A stretch of DNA of 53,198 nt, from positions 1 through 53,198 of IMG/VR virus record IMGVR_UViG_3300027734_000099. One strand, written 5' to 3'. Position numbers and translations under genes: made by a program. The DNA is from a virus. Positions 14,146 to 21,905 of this stretch are shown here, in pieces (position 1 is the stretch's first letter; the number at the start of each line of letters is the position of its first letter). Under the pieces are notes generated by a model. It saw nothing but the letters and a program-made list of their open reading frames with translations. It did not search any database and had not been told where the DNA came from.

Positions 14146-14520
14146 ATGACTATAACCATAGTCGAATGTGCACGCTGTCAGGAGCCACAAGTATTCAAGC
14201 CCATGTCTATGGACTCTGATATACCTGTTGCTTTAGATATATCTTTAGATGGTGGCTACGCAATGTTCGTAGACAACATCTATGCTGAGGGTGGTAAGAA
14301 CCCTCTGCAATTTACGTTGTGCCACAAGTGTGCCCACGAGTTCACAAAGTTCATGTGTATACCTGAGACCACAGTGTTTAACTGGCACTCAAATACAGAG
14401 GAGGAATACTGCAGTGGCTACACCAAAGAATGGTTTAACGAACAGTACGATAAACAAATCGCTTACGTCAAAGAAAACTGGCACAAGCAATTCCCCAACA
14501 ACCCATTCCCCAACTCTTGA
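14146..14520 (+). CDS. Zinc-ribbon-like hypothetical protein
   Basis: 124 residues. Two Cys pairs, VECARCQEPQ near the start and LCHKCAHEF near residue 63, likely bind one zinc, with a beta insert between them (DISLDGGYAMFVDNI). The C-terminal part is aromatic and helical and ends NPFPNS. AGAAGGGAAAGCA precedes the ATG. The stop codon context TCT TGA T and an open +1 frame beyond it suggest possible frameshifting (next entry). Related small zinc proteins surround it. Confidence 0.72.
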   Translation: MTITIVECARCQEPQVFKPMSMDSDIPVALDISLDGGYAMFVDNIYAEGGKNPLQFTLCHKCAHEFTKFMCIPETTVFNWHSNTEEEYCSGYTKEWFNEQYDKQIAYVKENWHKQFPNNPFPNS

Positions 14521-14629
14521 TGAGTTAAAGAAAGACCTGTTCATTGCCATTGAAGTTCTCAATGGTTATACAGAGCACGAAGCATTGCTAAATTGGCAGT
14601 GCACACAAGGGACATGCCAATGTCCATAA
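14521..14629 (+). other. Open +1 frame after 14520, possible frameshift extension
   Basis: In the +1 frame the sequence continues from the stop of the zinc protein as DELKKDLFIAIEVLNGYTEH and ends CTQGTCQCP before a TAA at 14627. It looks protein-like: amphipathic helix, then a Cys-rich end as in other proteins here. There is no ATG, GTG or TTG in this frame near the junction, so it could be made only by a +1 shift, for example at CCC-A or TCT-TGA. It may also be a decayed gene end. Confidence 0.35.
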
Positions 14630-14654
14630 CAACTACCCCCGAAAGGAGCCTTCA

Positions 14655-14912
14655 ATGGCAGGGAAAAAATCAGGCGGTTCAAGAAATGATAGCCGACCTA
14701 ATGGCAAAGCATGGAAAAAGAATCCTGGCCCAGATGGAGTCAAATCCAAGTTTGAGTCTAGACCAGGTCGTATTAACGGTCGCAGTGCAAGCAACCATGA
14801 GAAACGTGAAGCCTGGAAAGCAGCAGGCGGTCGTGTTGACCACCCAACTATCCCACACTGGCGCACTGGCAAAGTAAGAAAGGAGACAGTAAGTGTTTCC
14901 AATGACGCCTAG
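14655..14912 (+). CDS. Small basic Gly/Lys-rich protein
   Basis: 85 residues, strongly basic. SRNDSRPNGKAWKKNPGPDG and RSASNHEKREAWKAAGGRVD look like a flexible nucleic-acid-binding chain. GAAAGGAG precedes the ATG. Another frame is open over the same bases (14593-14877), but it lacks a ribosome site and has poor composition. The 3' end overlaps the next gene by 20 bases. Function unknown. Confidence 0.65.
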   Translation: MAGKKSGGSRNDSRPNGKAWKKNPGPDGVKSKFESRPGRINGRSASNHEKREAWKAAGGRVDHPTIPHWRTGKVRKETVSVSNDA

Positions 14913-15090
14913 CCAATCATGGCTATTCCTGTTCCTATTGTTTTACTCAGTAGGAATTACAGCTCTTGCATACCTATGGCGTAGTAAGTATTATGACTTA
15001 CAGTCATACCGTATCTTTGAGCGTAAGCAACAAGGATACAAACGCACACAGTTAGACGAAATATACTCACAGTCATTTCTTAAAGACTAG
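14893..15090 (+). CDS. Single-pass membrane protein
   Basis: 65 residues if the GTG at 14893 is used, as AAAGGAGACAGTAA places the ribosome site correctly. One strong membrane helix (WLFLFLLFYSVGITALAYLW) near the N-terminus is followed by a charged cytoplasmic tail rich in Arg, Lys and Tyr. The tail RKQQGYKRTQLDEIYSQSF may contact other proteins. It overlaps the preceding basic-protein gene, so both are probably co-translated. Confidence 0.65.
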   Translation: MFPMTPSQSWLFLFLLFYSVGITALAYLWRSKYYDLQSYRIFERKQQGYKRTQLDEIYSQSFLKD

Positions 15091-15467
15091 TCTTACACGG
15101 AAGGCGGGAGTTCTATTGAACGAAAACCGGCCCTCGTAAGACCGCACCATCATGCGGTATACAAATGTGATGGAGCTTGTATAGATGTCACAGTCTATGC
15201 AAGCACGTTGGGCAGGGGCATAATGAGTGGCCAAGAACTGAGGGGGAGCATTAGTAAGAAGTGCCTTCGTTTTGTAAGTGGCTAGGTATCCCATGGGGAA
15301 ACTACTCCTGGCTGTGCAACCACTCAAAACATCAAACACTAAATGCGTTTGCTGATGACAGCACACCTCGGGGTAACCCACGTGTGCCGAGGCTAGAGTC
15401 AGGATACCGTGGGAGGTGGCACCCCTGTCCAACACAAACAAACCGCACAACAGCAGAAGGGATCAAC
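15090..15467 (+). ncRNA. 377-base non-coding spacer with many perfect helices
   Basis: No convincing gene. Helices seen: GTCTTAC/GTAAGAC (15090-15142) holding GTTC-TATT-GAAC; ACCGCA/TGCGGT (15141-15158); GCTTGTATAGA/TCTATGCAAGC (15175-15204, eleven pairs, one G-U); GGTATCC (15285) with GGATACC (15402); and, near 15361-15392, two alternatives, GCACAC/GTGTGC or CCTCGG/CCGAGG. This is a folded RNA, either independent or a long 5' leader of the gene at 15468. Confidence 0.5.
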
Positions 15468-15758
15468 ATGTTCACAAAACGTAAGTTGATAAAGCGTATA
15501 GAGCGCATGATGGTTGAGCAAGAGCTCGAACTTCATGACCTCGATTCGCAACACAGCAGGGCATACCACAGTGGCATCATAGATGGTCTTGGTATGGCAC
15601 TCTATGAAGTGTCCCCTGTAGTAGCACGTCGTAATCCAATCAGTATCGTATGGTTTGATGAGGACTATGACGATAATCGTATGACAGAGCGTTATCGTGA
15701 AGAAGCATTTGATGCTATAAACGATAGTTCTATCTTCGAAACTGTTGAAGCCAAGTAA
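15468..15758 (+). CDS. Hypothetical acidic/charged protein
   Basis: 96 residues from the ATG at 15468, preceded by AGAAGGGATCAAC; an in-frame upstream extension runs through the structured spacer and has no ribosome site. The N-terminal half is a charged helix (KLIKRIERMMVEQELELHD), the rest mixed with an acidic patch (WFDEDYDDNRM). No Cys, no membrane segment. It lies 2 bases before the Cys-rich protein gene. Not recognised. Confidence 0.68.
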   Translation: MFTKRKLIKRIERMMVEQELELHDLDSQHSRAYHSGIIDGLGMALYEVSPVVARRNPISIVWFDEDYDDNRMTERYREEAFDAINDSSIFETVEAK

Positions 15759-15760
15759 CA

Positions 15761-16471
15761 ATGGCAATCAGCAAATGGTCTGTTACAGACTATGACACAG
15801 CCAGCGTATATCTAAGTGAAGGTCGCAAGAAATGGACTCGCCCTTTGTATATGCGTGGGTTGCGCTTAACTAAACGCAGCAATGGAGACATTGCAATAAA
15901 TGACAATTGGTCTAACATGACCCCTGTTATTTATCATAAAGACGGAACTGTAACTATAGAAGCCCCAACAGTTGCTACCCACTTTGGTGGGACTTGGCAA
16001 ACGCTTAGGTCTCAAACTGTTCGTTACAACATCCGCCAGTTCTCTGGTATTAAAGACATCAAACAACAGAACTATCAATGTTATTTGACCTTTCAAGACG
16101 CAGAGGTAACCCCACCCAAAATACAAGGTTGTAGAACTTGTAAACAAACCGGAAGAATTGATAGCTGGTGTAATTCAAGTTACTGCAGCAACGAATGGCC
16201 TTGTGCAGAACACCCTGAAGCAGTGCAAGGAACCAGCGTATCAAGTTGGCATAAAGTTCCATGTGAACACGGCGTGTTGAATGGACACGAAGTTAAACGA
16301 GGACAACAATGCTACTCATGCAACGGGACACGCAAGCGTGACTACGGCAGCAGGTTAGAAACATTTAAGTGGGACGGTTCACCGCTCAAACTTAAAGATG
16401 GCAACATAGTTAAACGACCACCAACCGAACTAGAGAAAAGGATCGCAGCATATGTCCAACTACAAAGTTGA
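15761..16471 (+). CDS. Cys-rich protein with DnaJ-like zinc motifs
   Basis: 236 residues. The first 120 are beta-rich and polar. The rest holds CRTCKQTGRI, WCNSSYC, CAEHPEA, CEHG and CYSCNGTRKRDYG. CxxCxxTG and CxxCNGTxKR resemble the zinc repeats of DnaJ-type cysteine-rich domains, so two zinc sites are likely, perhaps a chaperone-like or RNA-binding module. It overlaps the next gene by 20 bases. A DnaJ J-domain is absent, so this is not a full DnaJ. Confidence 0.68.
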   Translation: MAISKWSVTDYDTASVYLSEGRKKWTRPLYMRGLRLTKRSNGDIAINDNWSNMTPVIYHKDGTVTIEAPTVATHFGGTWQTLRSQTVRYNIRQFSGIKDIKQQNYQCYLTFQDAEVTPPKIQGCRTCKQTGRIDSWCNSSYCSNEWPCAEHPEAVQGTSVSSWHKVPCEHGVLNGHEVKRGQQCYSCNGTRKRDYGSRLETFKWDGSPLKLKDGNIVKRPPTELEKRIAAYVQLQS

Positions 16472-16919
16472 ATATACCGGTGAGTATATGCCTTCAGCAG
16501 GAGATGCGTCTAGTCCGCTACAAGCGGCTACGCAAATCATTCAAGGCTATATTCCATCTAACATAGTAGAGAGTTCATCTCTACCAGAGTTCAGAGATGC
16601 AACGCTTGGCTACATCTTGCGAGATGTAACTGACCACGACATAGTGCTACGCGCATTGTCAACCGCATTGCGTAGCACCGAAGATACACAAAAGGTTCTT
16701 TGCTACTCTGAATACCTAACAACAATTGCATTCTCTTGGGAGCACAAGCGCCTAGCAGTAGATGCAATGATGCGTAATAGACCAGAGATGACAACACCAC
16801 ACATCTGGTCTGTTGCAGTTGCGCTAAAGAAACAAATGCCTGGCCCTTTCTATCAGACACTAGTCATTGGACAAATGACTGATGCTGAAAGCAAGTGGCG
16901 TTCAATGACAGGTATGTAA
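16452..16919 (+). CDS. DUF4192-like helical protein, copy 1
   Basis: 155 residues. The segment RDATLGYILRD, then a long helical stretch around IAFSWEHKRLAVDAMMRNRP and VALKKQMPG follows the pattern of the C-terminal part of actinobacterial DUF4192 proteins, from memory. A similar pattern recurs in the protein at 21429-21905. AAAAGGATC lies upstream of the ATG, and the start overlaps the preceding gene. Function unknown. No motif for catalysis is seen. Confidence 0.6.
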   Translation: MSNYKVEYTGEYMPSAGDASSPLQAATQIIQGYIPSNIVESSSLPEFRDATLGYILRDVTDHDIVLRALSTALRSTEDTQKVLCYSEYLTTIAFSWEHKRLAVDAMMRNRPEMTTPHIWSVAVALKKQMPGPFYQTLVIGQMTDAESKWRSMTGM

Positions 16920-17218
16920 CCAACACAAACACGGCCGCATACAGTCAACCGCAGAAGGCACACAACAAGAAATACTCGTTTAAATACTAAACCAAACCCA
17001 AGCCGGAAAGCAATAACCATGGCCTGCGCCGTTATGGTCGATCGTGACACAAAGTCCAACTGACCGTTCTGCCAGGTAGCAAAATCATGTGAGCGAGCCC
17101 GTAGTTGCTAATGAGTTCAGTCCCTTTATTACCTTCGTATGTAAGTTGTGTGCAACGCCGTAGGTCACTCACTAGGTGGGTGGCCTACGGCTTCAACCAT
17201 CAACCAAAGGAGAACAAC
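16920..17218 (+). other. 299-base gap with a 16-pair terminator hairpin
   Basis: No gene is visible. ACCAT/ATGGT (around 17020) and GTTG/CAAC form small helices. The main element is GCCGTAGGTCACTCAC (17157-17172) pairing with 17176-17191 (TAG loop, two G-U pairs), which is terminator-strength but is followed by TTCAACC, not a T-run. The ribosome site AAAGGAG of the next gene lies at about 17207. The first 200 bases of the gap show nothing else. Confidence 0.5.
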
Positions 17219-17470
17219 ATGTGCCAAGCGTGTGAGGATAACCACGAAGATGAAGGCAGAGATTGGCAAGATGAATTCAATCAGCTGTCAGAAGTTGAAA
17301 AGCAAGAGTTCTACGATTATGCAGTAGGACAACTAACATTTATCATTGATAAAGCCGAAAGTAACGGCGTGTTGTTTGACCTAATTACTAAATGGCCTCG
17401 TGAGAAGCAGGTAGCGTTTGAAATGGCTGCCGTTATAGAGAACCGCGTCTTAAATGACGAAGAAGACTAA
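17219..17470 (+). CDS. Small acidic protein with N-terminal Cys pair
   Basis: 83 residues from MCQACEDNHEDEG; AAAGGAG precedes the ATG at 17219, and longer frames have no site. CQAC at the very start is a possible metal ligand pair. The rest is acidic and helical (EVEKQEFYDYAVGQLTFII). It is the first gene of the transcript that carries the AAA ATPase and VWA genes. Not recognised. Confidence 0.65.
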   Translation: MCQACEDNHEDEGRDWQDEFNQLSEVEKQEFYDYAVGQLTFIIDKAESNGVLFDLITKWPREKQVAFEMAAVIENRVLNDEED

Positions 17471-17546
17471 GTTTCCTTAACAAATAGTTAGGGAATGTCA
17501 TAGCAATATGACAAACGATTCCATTACCAAAGAAGGGGTAAAAGCT

Positions 17547-18989
17547 ATGGATATCGCTGTATTCACGGAGTCATATGAACCAACTATGGGGGCAAATCGC
17601 CGTCAGGTTCTAATCACTCCACATGATGGAAATGTACGTATCTATTCACGTAACACAGACGGGACTAAAGGCCCTCACAATAAGTGGGAGGAAACAGACC
17701 TAGATAGTATTACTGGAGAGATATCTACAGGTGAGTCATTAACACGAACACCAGTTGCTGTGTACGTTACAGCAGCAGATGAGCGTGCAATGACTAGCAA
17801 AGGCTATTCCCCAGTCCTTGGCACCAAGGCATGTCAGGCACATACAAAAGCAACAGCTAACACTGACGCAACATCATTCGTAGATCGTATTTGCGAACTG
17901 TATGAAGCAGTAAGTAATGGTGATGATTCGCTTGAAGAATATGTAATTGACAATCGTCGTATGCCAGGCTCGCCTGTTCCAATGGGTGTTGTTCCAACAC
18001 AAACAATCCCCGCACCAACCATCACACCAGTCACAGAGACAGTTGTTCCTACAACCTCTGCACAACAAGGAGCAGTGATTAACGCAGCGCTTGCTTCAGT
18101 GCCACGCATTGAACTTGCTAAGCGTTATGTGCATAGAGATATCTGGTCCCGTCAGGACTTTGAAATCTTTGACCATGCACGTTCACAGAACATCAACGTC
18201 CTTATCTACGGCCCAACCGGCCCAGGTAAGACTACATCTGTTGAAGCATGGGCTGCTGAACGCGGCTTACGCATGGCAACAGTATCTGGTAACGCTTCAA
18301 TGGAGCCAAGCCAGATGACTGGTAAATATGTATCTGATGGCAATGGTTCATTTGCATGGATCGATGGCCCAGTTACAGACGTTGTTCGCAATGGTGGCGT
18401 CTTATTGCTCGATGAGGTTAACTTCATCAGCCCTAAGATTTACACAGTTCTATATTCATTGCTAGATGGTCGTCGTAACATTACGTTGCTAGACCACCAC
18501 GGTGAGACTATTGAGGCTAATAAAGACCTCACTATCTTTGCCACAATGAATCCAGATTACATTGGCACAACACCGCTCAACTTTGCATTCCGCAATCGCT
18601 TTGATATCCAAATCCCATGGGATTACGATGACAAAGTGGAGGCTAAGTTGGTTACATCTAAAGCCTTGCTAGTAGTTGCTAAACAACTTCGCGTTGAAGC
18701 AGGCAAAGGTCAGTATGAAACACCAATCTCAACTAACATGCTTCAGGAGTTTGTCAACTTTGTTGATGCTCTTGGTTATGAGTTTGCAGTTGAGAACTTT
18801 ATCGCTCACTTCTCTGCTGACGAAGCAGCAAGTGTGCGTCTTGTATTCCAGACACACGAGCACAATATCAAGACTGACTTTGGTATTGAGATTCCTATTG
18901 TCGTGGAAGAACAACCTGAAGGTAAATCACCTGAAGAACAACTTATGGAGTGGGCTGGACAATACGCTTCCCATAATGGCGTTATCTAA
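17547..18989 (+). CDS. MoxR-type AAA ATPase
   Basis: 480 residues. I place the start at the ATG at 17547 (MDIAVFTESYEP) because AAGAAGGGG precedes it; an in-frame ATG at 17508 has no site. The N-terminal 180 residues are variable with a Pro/Thr linker. The AAA core follows: Walker A GPTGPGKTTS near residue 220, Walker B VLLLDEVNFI near 286, sensor FATMNPDYIG and an arginine-rich segment AFRNRFDI. MoxR ATPases act as metal-ion-insertion or complex-assembly chaperones, usually with a VWA partner. The VWA gene lies 11 bases downstream, so the two should form one system. Confidence 0.88.
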   Translation: MDIAVFTESYEPTMGANRRQVLITPHDGNVRIYSRNTDGTKGPHNKWEETDLDSITGEISTGESLTRTPVAVYVTAADERAMTSKGYSPVLGTKACQAHTKATANTDATSFVDRICELYEAVSNGDDSLEEYVIDNRRMPGSPVPMGVVPTQTIPAPTITPVTETVVPTTSAQQGAVINAALASVPRIELAKRYVHRDIWSRQDFEIFDHARSQNINVLIYGPTGPGKTTSVEAWAAERGLRMATVSGNASMEPSQMTGKYVSDGNGSFAWIDGPVTDVVRNGGVLLLDEVNFISPKIYTVLYSLLDGRRNITLLDHHGETIEANKDLTIFATMNPDYIGTTPLNFAFRNRFDIQIPWDYDDKVEAKLVTSKALLVVAKQLRVEAGKGQYETPISTNMLQEFVNFVDALGYEFAVENFIAHFSADEAASVRLVFQTHEHNIKTDFGIEIPIVVEEQPEGKSPEEQLMEWAGQYASHNGVI

Positions 18990-19000
18990 GAAAGGTAACC

Positions 19001-20905
19001 ATGTATCAAGAACAGCTGGAAGATAACAGCTATTACGGAGAAGCCAGAGATGAGGATACACAAGAACGTGCTATCCGACTCAATGCTCTTTGTCGTGTCT
19101 ATGAACAGGCCGACAGAGTATTAACTGGCGACCCCGTGCTAGTGCACGTTATGCCTGATGGCCCCGCACCAGCGTGGTCTGATGGCGCAGCCATCTATAT
19201 CAATGTTAATGAAATTCAAGACATTGATTTAGAAACATTGACGCAGGTGAACGGCTTGAACTATCACGAGCTGTGTCATCACTTGTATACGCCTCGCAAA
19301 GGCACAACCTTAGTCCAATGGATTCAAGAGCAAAACTACTTCCAAGCGTTTAATATCTTGGAGGACCAACGCATCGAGACTCTATTCGTAGCAAGGTATC
19401 CATCAATATCACCATACCTAACAGCAACAGTTGCTCGTTGGCTTGGTGGTTCTGAAGACACAGGCGGTAACTACCTCTGCATTCGTGGTCGTCGTTATTT
19501 ACCTGTGGATATTAGGCAAGCATTCAGAGATGAATTTGCATTTCCTGAGCTAATTCCTAATATCATTGACATCGTAGACAAGTATCGTTTGCTGGCTTTC
19601 CCCAAAGATTATGAAACAGCAAAAGTATTAGTCGAACGACTCCACAAAGAAGTTCTAGTTCCAATGGGACTAGATGGACAATCATTCGGTGGCGGTCCTA
19701 ATGGATGTGGAGATCGTGCCCCAGTAGGTAAAGGTCGTCCTGAACCTGGCAAGGCACAAGAGAAAGATGCTGCACGTGCTTGCGGTATGGGAACTAAAGA
19801 ATCTACTTTTATTCCTAAACCTAAACAATCAGAGCCATCTAATAATGATGGCAATAGTGCAGGCAACACTCCAACACAAACAAACGACGGCTCCGGCCCA
19901 TACATACCACAAAGCACACAAGAGGCTCTAGATATTAGAGACCAACATGTGAACACACCAACATCACCAACAGCAGGAACTGGCCATGTAAAAAGCATGG
20001 GTGGTGTTCCTAACCATATCGATGACATGTTGAATGACGCTATCAATGAAGTGCTTGATCGTAAAGATGTTCAAGCCGACATTAAAGCCAAGCAACGTGT
20101 AATCGTGGGCGGTGATGGTAAACACGAAGATGTCACCAAGCGTGGCAAATTCAGCAGCACATCTGTGCCACAAGAAGCAATCATTAACTATCGTAAGTTC
20201 GCTAAAGAACTACAACGGTTGCGTGATGATTCAGAACCAGCATGGTCTAAAGAAACTCCATCTGGTCGTCTTAACGTGCAGCGTGTAATCAGAGGCTGTG
20301 AGATTGACCAAGCCTTTGATCGTTGGGAGGAAGGCGATGATGGTTGCGATATTGAAGCAGTCATCCTTGTCGATCGTTCCGGCTCAATGTCTAGTGGACA
20401 GAATGATAAGAAAGCATCTATTGCATGCTGGACTATCAAACGAGCACTAGAACACATTCAAGCACCGGTAACAGTCTATGCATTTGATGACCAAGCCGAA
20501 GTTGCTTACACCCGCACCGAACATGCTCACAAAACTGAGTATAAGTTCATCTATGGCAATGGTGGAACAGAACCGTATCCAGCATTGCTAGCCGCTGAAC
20601 AGCTTCTCATGTCTTCTCGTAAGAAGAACAAAATGCTGTTTATAGTTACTGATGGTGTGTTCAACACAAACAAAAATGACGAGCTAATTGAGCGTATCTC
20701 ACGCCGTGGGATTCTTACTGCAATGACCCTCATCATGAACGACAAAGAGTTCAAATACTATGTGGAAGATAGCAATCAACTAACCCTTGAAGGCTTAAAG
20801 CACAAGTCTGAAGTCTTTGGTCGAATCAGTAATGCCCAAGACCTGCTTCCCTTTGCACGACAGGTTGTTACATCTGCAATCCGCAAACGATCAAGAATAC
20901 GTTAG
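19001..20905 (+). CDS. VWA-domain protein with HExxH motif
   Basis: 634 residues. Near residues 87-95 YHELCHHLYT contains HExxH, a zinc-metallopeptidase-type motif. The centre is a long Gly/Pro/Asn-rich linker (about 230-330), and the C-terminal third is a VWA domain with the metal-site motif LVDRSGSMSSG near residue 457, followed by a conserved YAFDD and a FIVTDGVF strand. Such proteins (CobT, CoxE or DUF2201-VWA types) work with MoxR or CobS ATPases. AAAGGTAACC precedes the ATG. Catalytic activity of the HExxH part is unproven. Part of the same operon as the ATPase. Confidence 0.85.
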   Translation: MYQEQLEDNSYYGEARDEDTQERAIRLNALCRVYEQADRVLTGDPVLVHVMPDGPAPAWSDGAAIYINVNEIQDIDLETLTQVNGLNYHELCHHLYTPRKGTTLVQWIQEQNYFQAFNILEDQRIETLFVARYPSISPYLTATVARWLGGSEDTGGNYLCIRGRRYLPVDIRQAFRDEFAFPELIPNIIDIVDKYRLLAFPKDYETAKVLVERLHKEVLVPMGLDGQSFGGGPNGCGDRAPVGKGRPEPGKAQEKDAARACGMGTKESTFIPKPKQSEPSNNDGNSAGNTPTQTNDGSGPYIPQSTQEALDIRDQHVNTPTSPTAGTGHVKSMGGVPNHIDDMLNDAINEVLDRKDVQADIKAKQRVIVGGDGKHEDVTKRGKFSSTSVPQEAIINYRKFAKELQRLRDDSEPAWSKETPSGRLNVQRVIRGCEIDQAFDRWEEGDDGCDIEAVILVDRSGSMSSGQNDKKASIACWTIKRALEHIQAPVTVYAFDDQAEVAYTRTEHAHKTEYKFIYGNGGTEPYPALLAAEQLLMSSRKKNKMLFIVTDGVFNTNKNDELIERISRRGILTAMTLIMNDKEFKYYVEDSNQLTLEGLKHKSEVFGRISNAQDLLPFARQVVTSAIRKRSRIR

Positions 20906-20913
20906 GAGTAATA

Positions 20914-21108
20914 ATGTTCACAATATGGGATGAAGTAACAAGCACGTTAGTTGAAACATTTGATGATTATGAGTCAGCAGAAATGTTTTTATTGCACGTG
21001 TCAGACCTGTTACCCGATGGTGGGGCTAACCTAACCATCGAACCAATATCTACAGTTCAAGATTGGGCTATGGATAACGGCATCGTGTTAGATGGAGTCA
21101 TGTCATGA
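20914..21108 (+). CDS. Small acidic hypothetical protein
   Basis: 64 residues, acidic, with a likely alpha/beta fold: FTIWDEVTSTLVETFDDYES then LTIEPISTVQDWAMDNG. TTAGGAGTAATA precedes the ATG, eight bases after the VWA stop. Its stop overlaps the next start (ATGA). No family recognised. Confidence 0.65.
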   Translation: MFTIWDEVTSTLVETFDDYESAEMFLLHVSDLLPDGGANLTIEPISTVQDWAMDNGIVLDGVMS

Positions 21109-21263
21109 GTAAATATGAACTCTATCAAACATCTGAACAAATGAAATTGCAGGAAGATGCTCAGTATGCTGCATACCGAGAGAAAACCCGCAAACTGCTC
21201 AAAGAGCACAATGCAGAAGACCTATTACCAATGCTAGGACTAGAGGAGCAAACAAATGAGTGA
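21105..21263 (+). CDS. Short charged helical protein
   Basis: 52 residues starting MSKYELYQTSEQ. The body is one long charged helix (YAAYREKTRKLLKEHNAEDL) ending in a short hydrophobic MLGLEEQ. ATGA junction with the previous gene and an 8-base overlap with the next one. It is too short for homology but is in a tightly coupled run, so it is probably real. Confidence 0.55.
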   Translation: MSKYELYQTSEQMKLQEDAQYAAYREKTRKLLKEHNAEDLLPMLGLEEQTNE

Positions 21264-21432
21264 ACAACTCAAAGCACAACAAGAGTTCGTCAATCGTTCG
21301 GGTGAGTGCACATGCATTGTGTACCACCCAGTTGGCGAAGAATACCAACGAGTGTTCATGGAATGGACACGCACTGGCAAAAGTAGCATGGCTATGGCTG
21401 CCCAATTGTTTAGTGAATGTGGCACCAGATGA
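21256..21432 (+). CDS. Short hypothetical protein
   Basis: 58 residues. It has SGECTCIVYHPVGEEY, with a Cys-x-Cys step, then WTRTGKSSMAMAAQLFSECG. The start overlaps the preceding gene, and the TGA overlaps the next ATG (ATGA), a strong sign of coupled translation. Not recognised. Confidence 0.58.
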   Translation: MSEQLKAQQEFVNRSGECTCIVYHPVGEEYQRVFMEWTRTGKSSMAMAAQLFSECGTR

Positions 21433-21905
21433 GCATCACTATAACTCGTAAAGAAGCGTGTGAACTAATAACCTTACACGTAGGTGTTCCTGTAGATGAA
21501 ATCATGGAAGAAGCACGAACACGGATGATCTTTGCTGTTAACAATGACATCCAAGTTAGAGACTTCTTTATGGGCTTGCCTGTTAAGCATGATATGAAAG
21601 ATGTATTAAAACTATCTACATTCTTAGCAGGTATGGCAAAGCAAGGAGAAGATGTTCCTTTCTTTACCCTAACTGGTATGTTTGCATATGAAATGGGAAA
21701 TGACCAACTATGTAAGTTGTCCTTAAACTATGCAGAAAAGAACAACCCAAGTTATTCCTTAACACACTTATTAAAGAGAGTAATTATGAGTGGGTGGCCA
21801 AGGGAATCTTTTCTTACTATGCGTAAAGAACTTCACCAAAAAGTTCTGGAGCAATGTTACGTTACAGAACCTGACTATCTAATCACGGAGGGTGAAGATG
21901 CCTAA
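21429..21905 (+). CDS. DUF4192-like helical protein, copy 2
   Basis: 158 residues starting MSITITRKEACELI. After a 50-residue N-terminal part, the sequence from VRDFFMGLP through FAYEMGNDQLCKLSLNYAEK and YSLTHLLKRVIMSGWP follows the repeat-like helical pattern of actinobacterial DUF4192 C-termini, as does 16452-16919. Start coupled by ATGA. The 3' end overlaps the YubB-like gene by 8 bases. Function unknown. Confidence 0.6.
   Translation: MSITITRKEACELITLHVGVPVDEIMEEARTRMIFAVNNDIQVRDFFMGLPVKHDMKDVLKLSTFLAGMAKQGEDVPFFTLTGMFAYEMGNDQLCKLSLNYAEKNNPSYSLTHLLKRVIMSGWPRESFLTMRKELHQKVLEQCYVTEPDYLITEGEDA

Noticed and set aside
14593-14877. 94-residue frame overlapping the basic 85-residue gene
   Set aside because: No ribosome site at its start, whereas the other frame has GAAAGGAG directly before its ATG at 14655.
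15261-15467. N-terminal extension of the gene at 15468
   Set aside because: The extension lies across the folded spacer; AGAAGGG precedes the internal ATG, which is the better start.
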